64,000 nt of DNA from Rhizobium sp. BK602 (GTDB lineage Bacteria > Pseudomonadota > Alphaproteobacteria > Rhizobiales > Rhizobiaceae): NCBI RefSeq assembly GCF_014195095.1, contig NZ_JACIBC010000008.1, forward strand, positions 124,001 to 188,000. The letters run 5' to 3'. Position 1 is the first letter of the stretch. The number at the start of each line of letters is the position of its first letter. Under the pieces are notes generated by a model, which had not been told where the DNA came from, made no database searches, and saw nothing but the letters and a program-made list of their open reading frames with translations. Shown here in pieces: positions 26,808-35,216 of the stretch. The position numbers and the translations under genes were made by a program.

Positions 26808-28214
26808 ATGTCCTACGATGTGATCATTATCGGAACCGGCCCCGGCGGTTATGTCTGCGCCATCAAGGCAGCACAGCTCGGCCTGAAGGTCGCGGTCGTC
26901 GAGAAGCGCACCACCTTCGGCGGCACCTGCCTCAATGTCGGCTGCATCCCCTCCAAGGCGCTGCTGCATGCATCCGAGGTGTTCCATCACACCGGCCATG
27001 GCATCGATACGCTCGGCGTCGAAGTCGCCGCGCCGAAGCTCAATCTTGAAAAGATGATGGCGCACAAGGATGCGACGGTGAAGTCGAACGTCGATGGCGT
27101 TTCCTTCCTGTTCAAGAAGAACAAGATCGACACGTTCCAGGGCACCGGCAAGATCGTCTCCGCCGGCAAGGTCTCCGTTACCGCCGACGACGGCAAGGTG
27201 ACCGAGATCGAGGCCAAGAACATCGTCATTGCCACCGGCTCCGACGTTGCCGGCATTCCGGGCGTGCCGCTCGAGATCGACGAGAAGGTCATCATCTCCT
27301 CGACCGGCGGCATCGCGCTCGACAAGGTGCCGGGCAAGCTGATCGTGGTCGGCGGCGGCGTCATCGGCCTCGAGCTCGGTTCGGTCTGGTCGCGCCTCGG
27401 CGCCAAGGTCACGGTCGTCGAATATCTCGACACCATCCTCGGCGGCATGGACGGCGAAGTCTCCAAGCAGTTCCAGCGCATGCTTGCCAAGCAGGGCATC
27501 GAATTCCATCTCGGCGCCAAGGTTGTCGGCGTGGAAAAAACCGGCAATGGCGCCAAGGTCACCTTCGAGCCGGTCAAGGGCGGCGACAAGGTCGTGCTCG
27601 ATGCCGATGTCGTCCTCGTCGCCACCGGCCGCAAGCCCTACACGGCCGGCCTTGGCCTGGAAGAAGCCGGTGTGGCGCTCGACAATCGCGGCCGCGTCGA
27701 GATCGATGGTCATTTCAAGACCAACGTCGCCGGCATCTATGCCATCGGCGACGTGGTGAAGGGCCCGATGCTGGCGCACAAGGCGGAAGACGAGGGCGTG
27801 GCGCTCGCCGAAATCCTCGCCGGCCAGGCAGGCCATGTGAATTACGACGTCATTCCGGGCGTGGTCTACACGCAGCCGGAAGTCGCCTCCGTCGGCAAGA
27901 CCGAGGAAGAGCTGAAGGCCGCGGGCATCGCCTACAAGGTCGGCAAGTTCCCGTTCACCGCCAATGGCCGCGCTCGCGCCATGCTGGCGACGGACGGCTT
28001 CGTCAAGATCCTGGCCGACAAGGAGACCGACCGGGTTCTCGGCGGCCATATCGTCGGTTTCGGCGCCGGCGAGATGATCCACGAGATTGCGGTGCTGATG
28101 GAATTCGGCGGTTCGTCGGAAGACCTCGGCCGCACCTGCCATGCGCATCCGACAATGTCGGAAGCCGTGAAGGAAGCAGCACTCGCGACCTTCTTCAAGC
28201 CGATTCATATGTAA
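26808..28214 (+). CDS. lpdA: Dihydrolipoyl dehydrogenase (E3)
   Basis: A 468-aa flavoprotein that reoxidises dihydrolipoamide with NAD+. FAD motif IIGTGPGGYVCAIKAA (about 7-22), redox-active disulphide GGTCLNVGCIPSK (Cys about 41 and 46), NAD motif VVGGGVIGLELGSVW and the C-terminal HAHPTMSEAVKEA with the catalytic His are present. Linkage to sucAB suggests it serves 2-oxoglutarate dehydrogenase, although four unrelated genes and a repeat intervene. It may also serve other lipoamide complexes. Confidence 0.97.
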   Translation: MSYDVIIIGTGPGGYVCAIKAAQLGLKVAVVEKRTTFGGTCLNVGCIPSKALLHASEVFHHTGHGIDTLGVEVAAPKLNLEKMMAHKDATVKSNVDGVSFLFKKNKIDTFQGTGKIVSAGKVSVTADDGKVTEIEAKNIVIATGSDVAGIPGVPLEIDEKVIISSTGGIALDKVPGKLIVVGGGVIGLELGSVWSRLGAKVTVVEYLDTILGGMDGEVSKQFQRMLAKQGIEFHLGAKVVGVEKTGNGAKVTFEPVKGGDKVVLDADVVLVATGRKPYTAGLGLEEAGVALDNRGRVEIDGHFKTNVAGIYAIGDVVKGPMLAHKAEDEGVALAEILAGQAGHVNYDVIPGVVYTQPEVASVGKTEEELKAAGIAYKVGKFPFTANGRARAMLATDGFVKILADKETDRVLGGHIVGFGAGEMIHEIAVLMEFGGSSEDLGRTCHAHPTMSEAVKEAALATFFKPIHM

Positions 28215-28262
28215 GAATCGACTTCCTCTCTCGGTCGGGAGCTGGGATTGCAATGCAGACAT

Positions 28263-28303
28263 GATGATGCGATGAACGGGATATTCTCGTGCATCGCATC
28301 ATC
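28263..28303. promoter_or_regulatory. 12-bp inverted repeat upstream of the M16 peptidase gene
   Basis: GATGATGCGATG (28263-28274) is perfectly repeated in inverse as CATCGCATCATC (28292-28303) with a 17-bp spacer. It sits 27 bp ahead of the preferred peptidase start. No T-run follows, so an operator or leader hairpin is more likely than an lpdA terminator. A possible GTG start at 28289 lies inside the spacer. Confidence 0.5.
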
Positions 28304-28330
28304 GCAGCTCCCCTCACAACCGAAGCAAGC

Positions 28331-31192
28331 ATGTCACGCCAAACCCCAGTCGTTGCCGCATTCCTGAAATTCCTGATGGCTACGGCGCTCACGGTCCTTG
28401 CGACCGGTGCGCTCCCGGTTCGCGCCGAATCCTCCGCTCCCGGCTGGCCACAGGCCGTCAGCGACCTGCCGGCCGAATCCGGTATTCGCTTCGGCACAAT
28501 GCCCAACGGCATGCGCTTCGCCATCATGCACAATGCGACGCCTGCGGGGCAGGTGGCGATCCGGTTTCGCATCGGCACCGGTTCCCTTCAGGAAAACGAC
28601 GATCAGCAGGGGCTGGCGCATTTTCTTGAGCATATGGCCTTCAAGGGCTCGACCCATGTGCCCGAGGGCGAGATGATCCGCATCCTCCAGCGCCTCGGCC
28701 TGGCCTTCGGTCCGGATACCAATGCGTCCACCAGCTATAACGAGACCGTCTACGCGCTCGATCTCCCCGAGGCCAAGGCCGATACTGTGTCCACCGGCCT
28801 GATGCTGATGCGCGAGACAGCGAGCGAGCTGACGCTGGATGCCGGCGCCTTCGACCGCGAGCGCGGTGTCATCCTCTCGGAGGAGAAGCTGCGCGACACG
28901 CCGCAATATCGCGGCGGCATCGGCCTCATGAACCTGCTGCTGCCCGGCCAGCGCGTGCCTCAGCGGCCGCCGATCGGCAAGACCGATATCATCCGCACTG
29001 CGCCCGTCGATCTGGTCCGGGATTATTACCGCGCCAATTACCGCCCGGATCGCGCCACCCTGATCGTGGTTGGCGATATCGATGCGGCGGCGATCGAAGC
29101 CGATATTCGCAGCCGCTTCGGCAATTGGACGTCGAATGCTCCCGCGCGGCCGGAGACCGATCTCGGCGTCCTTGAAAAACATGGCGAACGCGTGGGAGCC
29201 GTCGTCGTGCCGGGCGGCGCCACCCGCGTGCAGATCGCCTGGACGCGTCCCTACGATGCCTCCCCGGACAGCGTTGCCAAGCGTCGGGCGGATATAATCG
29301 AGGATCTCGGTCTTGCCGTCCTCAACCGGCGCATGTCCGTCTTGGCGCAACAGCCGAACCCGCCTTTCGTCAGTGCGCAGGCCGGCTCGCAGAACCTGTT
29401 GAAGTCCGCTCATGTGGCGATGGTCGCCGCCGATACCGATCCGGACAAGTGGCAGGCGGCACTCGCCGCCATCGATCAGGAGCAGCGCCGCATCGCCCGG
29501 TTCGGCGTCGAGCAAAGCGAACTTGATCGTGAAATTACCGAATATCGGTCGATGCTGCAGGCCGCCGCCGGCGGTGCGGCGACGCGCACGAGCCCCGACA
29601 TCGCCACGACGCTGGCCTGGAGCACGGGCGAAAACCTGGTGTTCACCTCGCCGGCGGAAGATCTGTCGCTGTTCGACGCCGCGGTGAAGGGCCTGACCGC
29701 GGATGAGGTCAACCGGGCTTTGCAGAGCGTGTTTGCCGGCAATGGCCCGCAATTGGTGCTGCAAATTCCGCAAATGCCCGACGGCGGCATCGCGACCATC
29801 GAAAAGGCCTATGCCTCCTCGCGCGCCGTGCCTGTCGCCGCGCCGGAACATGCGGCGTCGGCCGTCTGGCCCTATACGAATTTCGGGCCGCCGGGGACCG
29901 TCGTCGAGCAGCATGCGATCGACGACCTTGGCGTCACCATGGTGCGCTTTGCCAATGGCGTCCGTCTCACCGTCAAGCCGACCACGTTCCGCACCGACGA
30001 GGTGCTGGTCCGTGCCAATATCGGCCGCGGTCGGCTGGATCTGCCGCATGACCGCCCGCTGCCGGTCTGGGCGGCGCCCGCCTTCGCGCTGTCCGGCCTG
30101 AAGGCGATCGGCTACGACGACATGCAGAAAGCCCTGGCGGGCAATATCGTCGGCAATGATTTTTCCATCCAGGACGACGCCTTCCGTTTGGAGGGAACGA
30201 CGCGTCCGGCTGATCTGACGACGCAGTTGCAGCTCCTGACGGCCTATGTCTCGGACCCGGCCTATCGTCCCGATGTCTTCAAGCGGGTGCAGCAGGCCTA
30301 TCTGAACAGCCTCCCGCAATTGCAGGCGACGCCCGGCGCGGTCGTCAGCCGCGATCTTTCCGGCCTTCTGCATTCCGGCGACCCACGCTGGACTTTCCCC
30401 GAACGGACGCAATTGCTCGACGCCAAGCCGGAGGATTTCGAGGCATTGCTGCGGCCGCTATTGTCCAATGGGCAGATCGAAATCACCGTCGTCGGCGATA
30501 TCAAGGCGGATGATGTGATCCGCGCGACCGCGCAGACCTTCGGCGCCCTGCCGGTCCGCGCCGATGCGAGCGAGCCGGCCGATGGCTCCGATGTGCGGTT
30601 TCCGGCGCCGACCGCGGAGCCGGTCGTGCGCTTCCAGGATGGGCGCAGCGACAATGCCGCCGCGGTCGTTGCTGCGCCGATCGGTGATTTCCTCTCGAAT
30701 TTGCCGCGCGCCGCCGCCGCCAATGTTACGGGCGCGATCCTCCAGAATCGCCTGGTCGATCAGTTCCGCGTCGCCGAGGGGGCGACCTACAGCCCGCAGG
30801 GCGATGTCGACCTGTCCAGATCGATTCCGGGTTATGGCTTTGCCTATGTCTATGTCGAAACGACGCCAGCCAAGGTCGACCATTTCTTCGATCTGGTGAA
30901 TAAGATCGCCGCCGATTTGCGCGACAGCGACGTCTCGCCGGACGAGCTGACGCGGGCCAAGGCGCCGATCATCGAGGAGATCAAGCGTTCACAACAGACC
31001 AATGGCTATTGGCTCGAGAGCCTGCGCGGCGCCCAGACCGACCCCCGGCGTCTAGATCGGATTCGCGGCAGTATCGACGGCTACCAGTCGATAGCGGCCG
31101 GAGATATCCGGGCCATCGCGACGGCATATCTGAAGCCGGAGACCTTCTGGCGGATGAAGATCCTGCCGGCCGATGGATCGGCAGTGCGCTAG
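28331..31192 (+). CDS. Secreted M16-family zinc metallopeptidase
   Basis: A 953-aa two-module M16 (pitrilysin/processing-peptidase-like) protein. A signal peptide (about 1-33, ending PVRAES) exports it to the periplasm. The inverted zinc motif HFLEH lies at about 97-101, with the downstream Glu of the ETVYALDLP region. Two M16C-type domains follow (about 185-370 and 640-880). ATG 28331 is preferred to a GTG at 28289 because it gives a normal signal peptide and avoids the inverted repeat. Such double-length forms degrade peptides in the periplasm. Its TAG stop overlaps the edge of a palindromic repeat. Confidence 0.88.
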   Translation: MSRQTPVVAAFLKFLMATALTVLATGALPVRAESSAPGWPQAVSDLPAESGIRFGTMPNGMRFAIMHNATPAGQVAIRFRIGTGSLQENDDQQGLAHFLEHMAFKGSTHVPEGEMIRILQRLGLAFGPDTNASTSYNETVYALDLPEAKADTVSTGLMLMRETASELTLDAGAFDRERGVILSEEKLRDTPQYRGGIGLMNLLLPGQRVPQRPPIGKTDIIRTAPVDLVRDYYRANYRPDRATLIVVGDIDAAAIEADIRSRFGNWTSNAPARPETDLGVLEKHGERVGAVVVPGGATRVQIAWTRPYDASPDSVAKRRADIIEDLGLAVLNRRMSVLAQQPNPPFVSAQAGSQNLLKSAHVAMVAADTDPDKWQAALAAIDQEQRRIARFGVEQSELDREITEYRSMLQAAAGGAATRTSPDIATTLAWSTGENLVFTSPAEDLSLFDAAVKGLTADEVNRALQSVFAGNGPQLVLQIPQMPDGGIATIEKAYASSRAVPVAAPEHAASAVWPYTNFGPPGTVVEQHAIDDLGVTMVRFANGVRLTVKPTTFRTDEVLVRANIGRGRLDLPHDRPLPVWAAPAFALSGLKAIGYDDMQKALAGNIVGNDFSIQDDAFRLEGTTRPADLTTQLQLLTAYVSDPAYRPDVFKRVQQAYLNSLPQLQATPGAVVSRDLSGLLHSGDPRWTFPERTQLLDAKPEDFEALLRPLLSNGQIEITVVGDIKADDVIRATAQTFGALPVRADASEPADGSDVRFPAPTAEPVVRFQDGRSDNAAAVVAAPIGDFLSNLPRAAAANVTGAILQNRLVDQFRVAEGATYSPQGDVDLSRSIPGYGFAYVYVETTPAKVDHFFDLVNKIAADLRDSDVSPDELTRAKAPIIEEIKRSQQTNGYWLESLRGAQTDPRRLDRIRGSIDGYQSIAAGDIRAIATAYLKPETFWRMKILPADGSAVR

Positions 31193-31237
31193 AGCCATTC
31201 CGGGAAGGAGGGCACCGGTTGCGTCCGGCAAATTGCC
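31191..31237. repeat. Degenerate palindromic repeat, copy 4
   Basis: AGAGCCATTCCGGGAAGGA, then GGTTGCGTCCGGCAAATTGC, aligns by eye with the canonical copies (AGAGCAATTCC... and ...GTCCGGAATTGC) with several changes. It starts on the second base of the M16 gene's TAG stop. It lies in the 119-bp gap before the DUF2867 gene. Confidence 0.5.
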
Positions 31238-31311
31238 GCAGCCATCATTTGCATACCTCGTTCGCTGTCGATTGTGCTAGCTTGCGGCAATCGAGACATG
31301 CGGATGAGACG

Positions 31312-31815
31312 ATGCCGGCAAAGCCGATAATGGTTGAACCACATATGCCGCACCCCGCATTGCCGGGTGCGGACTGGGCCGACTGCTACGAGTTGCAAGT
31401 CCCGGCATCGGATTTCACGGCGATCACGGCCGCCCGTGCGATGCTCGACCATTTTCCATTCTGGGTGCGGTCGCTCTTGAGGTTGCGCAACGCCGTGACC
31501 GGTATTTTCGGCCTGAGGTCCACCGAATATCGTATCCCCGATGCGGCCGAAATGATCGGTTTCTTCCCGGTCGTCAGCAGATCGGACAATCAGGTCGTCC
31601 TCGGCTTTGACGACAAGCATCTCGATTTTCGCGTGGTGATCGATGTGCGGGATGACGATGAGGGACGCCGGTTCGTCGATGCGACGACGCTGGTGAAGCG
31701 GAACATCTTGCTCGGCAAGATCTATATCGCCGTGATAACGCCGTTTCACCGGCTGATCGTCGCGACGATGCTTGCGAATTTCGGCAGGCGCCTCAGTTCA
31801 CCGCCGTCACGGTAA
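31312..31815 (+). CDS. DUF2867-domain protein
   Basis: A 167-aa protein resembling DUF2867: an N-terminal ADWADCYELQVP segment, a central RNAVTGIFGLR block, FFPVVSRSDNQVVLGFDDKHLDFR, and a C-terminal ITPFHRLIVATMLA hydrophobic tail. The family has no confirmed function and may bind lipids or other hydrophobic ligands. The ATG at 31312 is chosen, with in-frame ATGs at 31330 and 31342 as alternatives. It converges with the TraB/GumN gene and overlaps its 3' end by 23 bp. Confidence 0.75.
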   Translation: MPAKPIMVEPHMPHPALPGADWADCYELQVPASDFTAITAARAMLDHFPFWVRSLLRLRNAVTGIFGLRSTEYRIPDAAEMIGFFPVVSRSDNQVVLGFDDKHLDFRVVIDVRDDDEGRRFVDATTLVKRNILLGKIYIAVITPFHRLIVATMLANFGRRLSSPPSR

Positions 31816-32881
31816 AGCCCTGTTTGCGCAGCAGCGCCACCAGTCCCTCGTCGCCGACCAGATGCAGCGCGCCGACGGCGATGAAGGCGTTGCCTTTTGC
31901 GAGGATCGGTAGGGAGCGCTCGGCCATAATCTTGTTGCGGTCGAGAATGATGCGCTGTTCGAAGGCGGCGGTATCCGCGTCCGACAGTTTCTGGTCCGGC
32001 TCGTTGTTCTTCAGCATCGGCATGATCGCGCCGATATTGCCGGCGAGATAGAGGTCGGTCATGGTCTCGTTGATATCGTTGATCCCGTCGCCGAGTTCCA
32101 GCGTCTGCATCAGCGATTTCAGATGCAGTTCGATCGGCAGACCGCTCATCGCCTTGGCCTGTTCGGCAAGCGTTTCCAGGCCCTTGACCTGCTTGCCGGC
32201 GGCTGCGGCATCGGCGGCGAGCTTCTGGTCGAGGAACTTGACGCCGGCCGTCTTGCGGCGAACCTCGCAGCCGGTCATCTGGAAGGAGCTCGAGATCAGC
32301 CAGGGCTGCATGCGCGAGACGGCGGCGAGCGGTATGCCGCGCGCCGCCAACGCCGCTTCCAGCCGCGCATTGTCTTGCGGCGACAGATGCTGGCTGATGG
32401 TCGAGCCATCGCTCAGCATGGTCAGGGACGGATTGACGAAGAGGGCGGCCGCCGCTTTCTTGTCGTCGAGGATTTCATCGGATTCGACGACGATCGTATC
32501 GGCGGCGGCACTGGCCTCGGCAGCACCTTTCGGCATGGTCGTGACGCGGGTGTCGCTGACATGCATGGTGCCGAGCAGCCAGGAGGGTTGCAGGCCGGGC
32601 TTTTCGATCTTCCAGAAAATACCCTTGCCATTGGCCACCTTGTCGCCTTCGGCCATGACGGCGGCATATTTGGCGGCATCGGTCTTCTGCAGCTCGGCCA
32701 TGAGGTTCTTGCCGCCGCAGCTGTCGGCGGCGTCCTCGGCACGAGCCGGCGAGGAGGCGAGAACCGTGACGATCAGCGCGATGACGAGCAGCAGCGGAAA
32801 GGCCGTCGCCAGCCAGAGGAGAAGGCCGCCGAATTTCGGCGCCGTCAGCCGCGTCGTCTTCAATCCCAGAGCAGATGTCAT
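31793..32881 (-). CDS. TraB/GumN-family membrane-anchored protein
   Basis: A 362-aa TraB/GumN (TIKI-like) protein with an N-terminal membrane anchor or signal (about 18-48). The putative metalloprotease motifs are WLLGTMHVSD (about 101-110), VVESDE, and the C-terminal GNAFIAVGALHLVGDEGLV. Eukaryotic TIKI relatives are metalloproteases that clip Wnt, while bacterial roles are unknown. Two mature Cys could form a disulphide. It follows xerC by 132 bp containing a large hairpin, so co-transcription is uncertain. Confidence 0.85.
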   Translation of the reverse strand: MTSALGLKTTRLTAPKFGGLLLWLATAFPLLLVIALIVTVLASSPARAEDAADSCGGKNLMAELQKTDAAKYAAVMAEGDKVANGKGIFWKIEKPGLQPSWLLGTMHVSDTRVTTMPKGAAEASAAADTIVVESDEILDDKKAAAALFVNPSLTMLSDGSTISQHLSPQDNARLEAALAARGIPLAAVSRMQPWLISSSFQMTGCEVRRKTAGVKFLDQKLAADAAAAGKQVKGLETLAEQAKAMSGLPIELHLKSLMQTLELGDGINDINETMTDLYLAGNIGAIMPMLKNNEPDQKLSDADTAAFEQRIILDRNKIMAERSLPILAKGNAFIAVGALHLVGDEGLVALLRKQGFTVTAVN

Positions 32882-32902
32882 CCCAACCTTCCGAAAGCAG
32901 AG

Positions 32903-32950
32903 GGCACGATCCCGAGCAACCGTCCCGCGACACGCGGACGGGATCGTGCC
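32903..32950. repeat. Large inverted repeat between xerC and the TraB/GumN gene
   Basis: GGCACGATCCCG (32903-32914) and CGGGATCGTGCC (32939-32950) are perfect 12-bp inverse copies. Their 24-bp spacer and inner arm ends hold a second dyad, CCGTC-C-CGCG-ACA-CGCG-GACGG. The outer arm resembles the GCATGATCCCG arm of the lpdA-upstream repeat, so it may be a diverged relative. It could also work as the xerC terminator, although no T-run follows on the minus strand. Confidence 0.6.
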
Positions 32951-33013
32951 GAATAGTTCCTGCTCTATCCGTCCGAAGCGGATTTTCCCTTAACGCGCGG
33001 GGTTAACGCTTTC

Positions 33014-33940
33014 TTATGCCCGCGGATGGGCGCGATCGTAGACTTCGAGCAGCCGCGACGAATCGACGCCGGTATAGACCTGCGTCGTCGAAAGGCTGGC
33101 ATGGCCGAGCAATTCCTGGATCGTGCGCAGATCGCCCCCACCTGCCAGCAGATGCGTGGCGAAAGAATGGCGCAGCGCATGCGGCGTCGCCGTGTCCGGC
33201 AGGCCGAAGGCGCCGCGCAGCTTCTGCATGCCGCGCTGGATGATGCCCGGCTGCAGCTTGCCGCCGCGCGCGCCGCGAAAGAGGGGAGAGCCGGCTTCCA
33301 GATGATAGGGGCAGAGGGCGCGGTATCGTTCGACCGCCTCGATGACGATGGGCAAAAGCGGCACCAGCCGGGTCTTGTTGCCTTTGCCGGTGATGCGTAG
33401 CGCCGTGGCGCCGGGGCGGATGTCTTCCGGCGTCAGGTCCAGCGCCTCGGAGATGCGCAGGCCGCAGCCATAGAGCAGCGTCAGCACGGCCGCGTCGCGC
33501 GCCGCGATCCAGGGCTCTTCGTGCAGTTGCGCCTCGTCGCTGACGACGGTGATCGCCTGGGTGTCCGAGAGCGGCTTGGGCAGCGACTTCGGCTGTTTCG
33601 GCGAACGCACCGCGCCGACGCCGGCGGCATTCACCAGACCTTTCTTTTCGAGATAGCGCAGCAGCGAGCGAAGGCCGGCGAGATTGCGGCCGAGCGAGCG
33701 TGCGCCGGCGCCATCCTTGCGGCGGGCGGCGAGAAAGGCGCGGAAATCGGCCGGCCGCAGCGCATGGATATCCTCGACGGTGGCCGGGCCGCCGAGATGT
33801 CCGGTCAGAAAGGCGAGGAATTGTCGGGTGTCGCGCTCATAGGCGTCGAGCGTATGGGCGGAAAGCCGCCGCTCCTGGCCAAGCGCGTCCAACCAGCGGC
33901 TGCGCTCCTCCAGCAGCCTGGGATCGGCGATGATCAGCAA
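33014..33940 (-). CDS. xerC: Tyrosine recombinase XerC
   Basis: A 308-aa site-specific recombinase for chromosome dimer resolution at dif with XerD. An N-terminal SAM-like core-binding domain (about 10-105) precedes the catalytic domain with Arg in YGCGLRISEAL (about 162), Lys in ITGKGNKTR (about 186), HALRHSF (His 254, Arg 257), LLGHASLST (His 280) and the nucleophile Tyr in TTQVYTGVD (about 289). All catalytic residues are intact. No integrase neighbours or att-like repeats were seen, which supports the housekeeping XerC assignment. Confidence 0.92.
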   Translation of the reverse strand: MLIIADPRLLEERSRWLDALGQERRLSAHTLDAYERDTRQFLAFLTGHLGGPATVEDIHALRPADFRAFLAARRKDGAGARSLGRNLAGLRSLLRYLEKKGLVNAAGVGAVRSPKQPKSLPKPLSDTQAITVVSDEAQLHEEPWIAARDAAVLTLLYGCGLRISEALDLTPEDIRPGATALRITGKGNKTRLVPLLPIVIEAVERYRALCPYHLEAGSPLFRGARGGKLQPGIIQRGMQKLRGAFGLPDTATPHALRHSFATHLLAGGGDLRTIQELLGHASLSTTQVYTGVDSSRLLEVYDRAHPRA

Positions 33941-34095
33941 CTCGTTCAGTGGAAAACCCCTTGAATTCCAAAATCATTCTGCCACTTTGAAGGAAGGAAG
34001 GTTATGGAATCACTAACATTCCGGTGGCGTCGCGTTTGCCTTGTCGGTGCATGAGCGGCGCGGTCTTTTTTCATTTGCGCATGGGCCGTACCTCG

Positions 34096-34109
34096 AATCG
34101 TGCACGATT
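34096..34109. promoter_or_regulatory. 14-bp perfect palindrome upstream of the acyltransferase gene
   Basis: AATCGTGCACGATT is a perfect 14-bp palindrome 83 bp ahead of the acyltransferase ATG, in the 252-bp divergent gap with xerC. Its size and place fit a dimeric regulator site, but I cannot name the regulator. Confidence 0.4.
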
Positions 34110-34192
34110 TAAGCGGTCATATGCGAGGCGCGTGTCATGCTTCGATCATATTCGATTGCGATAGACTATACCTCAACCATCCAGGATATTTC

Positions 34193-35149
34193 ATGGCACG
34201 CCGCGGTTCGATAACTGCACTGGGTCAGCTTGCAGAGACGATCGCTTTGGTGTCGCAGGGCCAGCCCGGCCACATCGTCGATACGTTGATCGCCGAGCGT
34301 GGCCAGAAGATCGTTCGCAATCCGCTTTGGCCGCTGATGCGCCCCTTTCTCTACACGCTGCTGCGCTACAACAAGGCGATCGAATTCGCCGATGATATTG
34401 CCAAGCTCTCGGGTTTCCAGTGCTTCGAATATATGAGCGACCTGCTGAAGCTCGATATCGGGGTGACGCATGCCGAGCGCATTCCGGCCTCCGGCGGTTT
34501 CATTCTCGTCAGCAATCATCCGACGGGCATTGCCGACGGTGTGGCCGTCTTCGACCTTCTGAAGTCGCGCCGGCCTGACATGATGATTTTCGCCAACCGC
34601 GATGCGGTGCGTGTCAATCCGCGATTCGCCGAGATGATCATCCCGGTCGAGTGGCGCGAGGAGTACAAGAGCAAGCCGAAGACGCGCGAGACCCTGCAGC
34701 TGACCAACCGCGCCGTGGCGGAGGGCAAGGTGACGGTGCTCTTCCCGTCCGGCCGCATCGCCTATTGGGCCAACGGCAAGCTGAACGAGCGCCCCTGGAA
34801 GACTTCGGCCGTCGGGCTTGCGCGCAAATACAATCTGCCGATCCTGCCCGTGCACCTGACGGCGCGTAATTCCGGCCTGTTCTACTGGTTCGCCAAATGG
34901 TCGACGGAGCTGCGCGACATGACGGTGTTCCACGAGCTTCTGAACAAGCGCGGCGACCGCTTCGACTTCCTCGTCGGCAACCTCATCCCGGTCGAGCATC
35001 TGGACGGGGATGTCAATGAGGTCACGAAGGCGCTGGAGCGGCATACGGTGTTCGATCTGGCTCGTGATGGTGATGCGACGTTTGCGCCGATGGGCGCCGC
35101 TGTTGCCGTGCGGGATAGCGCCGACAGCGTTGCGGAACAGCCCGCTTGA
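34193..35149 (+). CDS. Lysophospholipid acyltransferase-like protein (PlsC superfamily)
   Basis: A 318-aa PlsC-superfamily protein. The acyltransferase motif I is SNHPTGIAD (about 116-124), where five residues rather than the usual four separate the His and Asp. Motif II is around MIFANRDAVRVNP, and motif III reads VLFPSGRIAYW in place of FPEGTRS. These changes place it in a divergent 1-acylglycerol-3-phosphate acyltransferase-like branch seen in rhizobia. The ATG at 34193 with upstream CAGGA is preferred to a GTG at 34100. It is close to priA (67 bp) but functionally unrelated. Confidence 0.75.
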   Translation: MARRGSITALGQLAETIALVSQGQPGHIVDTLIAERGQKIVRNPLWPLMRPFLYTLLRYNKAIEFADDIAKLSGFQCFEYMSDLLKLDIGVTHAERIPASGGFILVSNHPTGIADGVAVFDLLKSRRPDMMIFANRDAVRVNPRFAEMIIPVEWREEYKSKPKTRETLQLTNRAVAEGKVTVLFPSGRIAYWANGKLNERPWKTSAVGLARKYNLPILPVHLTARNSGLFYWFAKWSTELRDMTVFHELLNKRGDRFDFLVGNLIPVEHLDGDVNEVTKALERHTVFDLARDGDATFAPMGAAVAVRDSADSVAEQPA

Positions 35150-35216
35150 GGCCTTGGTGCGTGGTTCGGCAAAGCCGGGTTTTCTTTTGCGCCCGCTCGG
35201 GGCATGGTCTGGCGCA

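Noticed and set aside
33014..33940. xerC as the integrase of an integrated element
   Set aside because: No tRNA, direct repeats, phage or plasmid genes are nearby, base composition is unchanged, and the protein has housekeeping XerC length.
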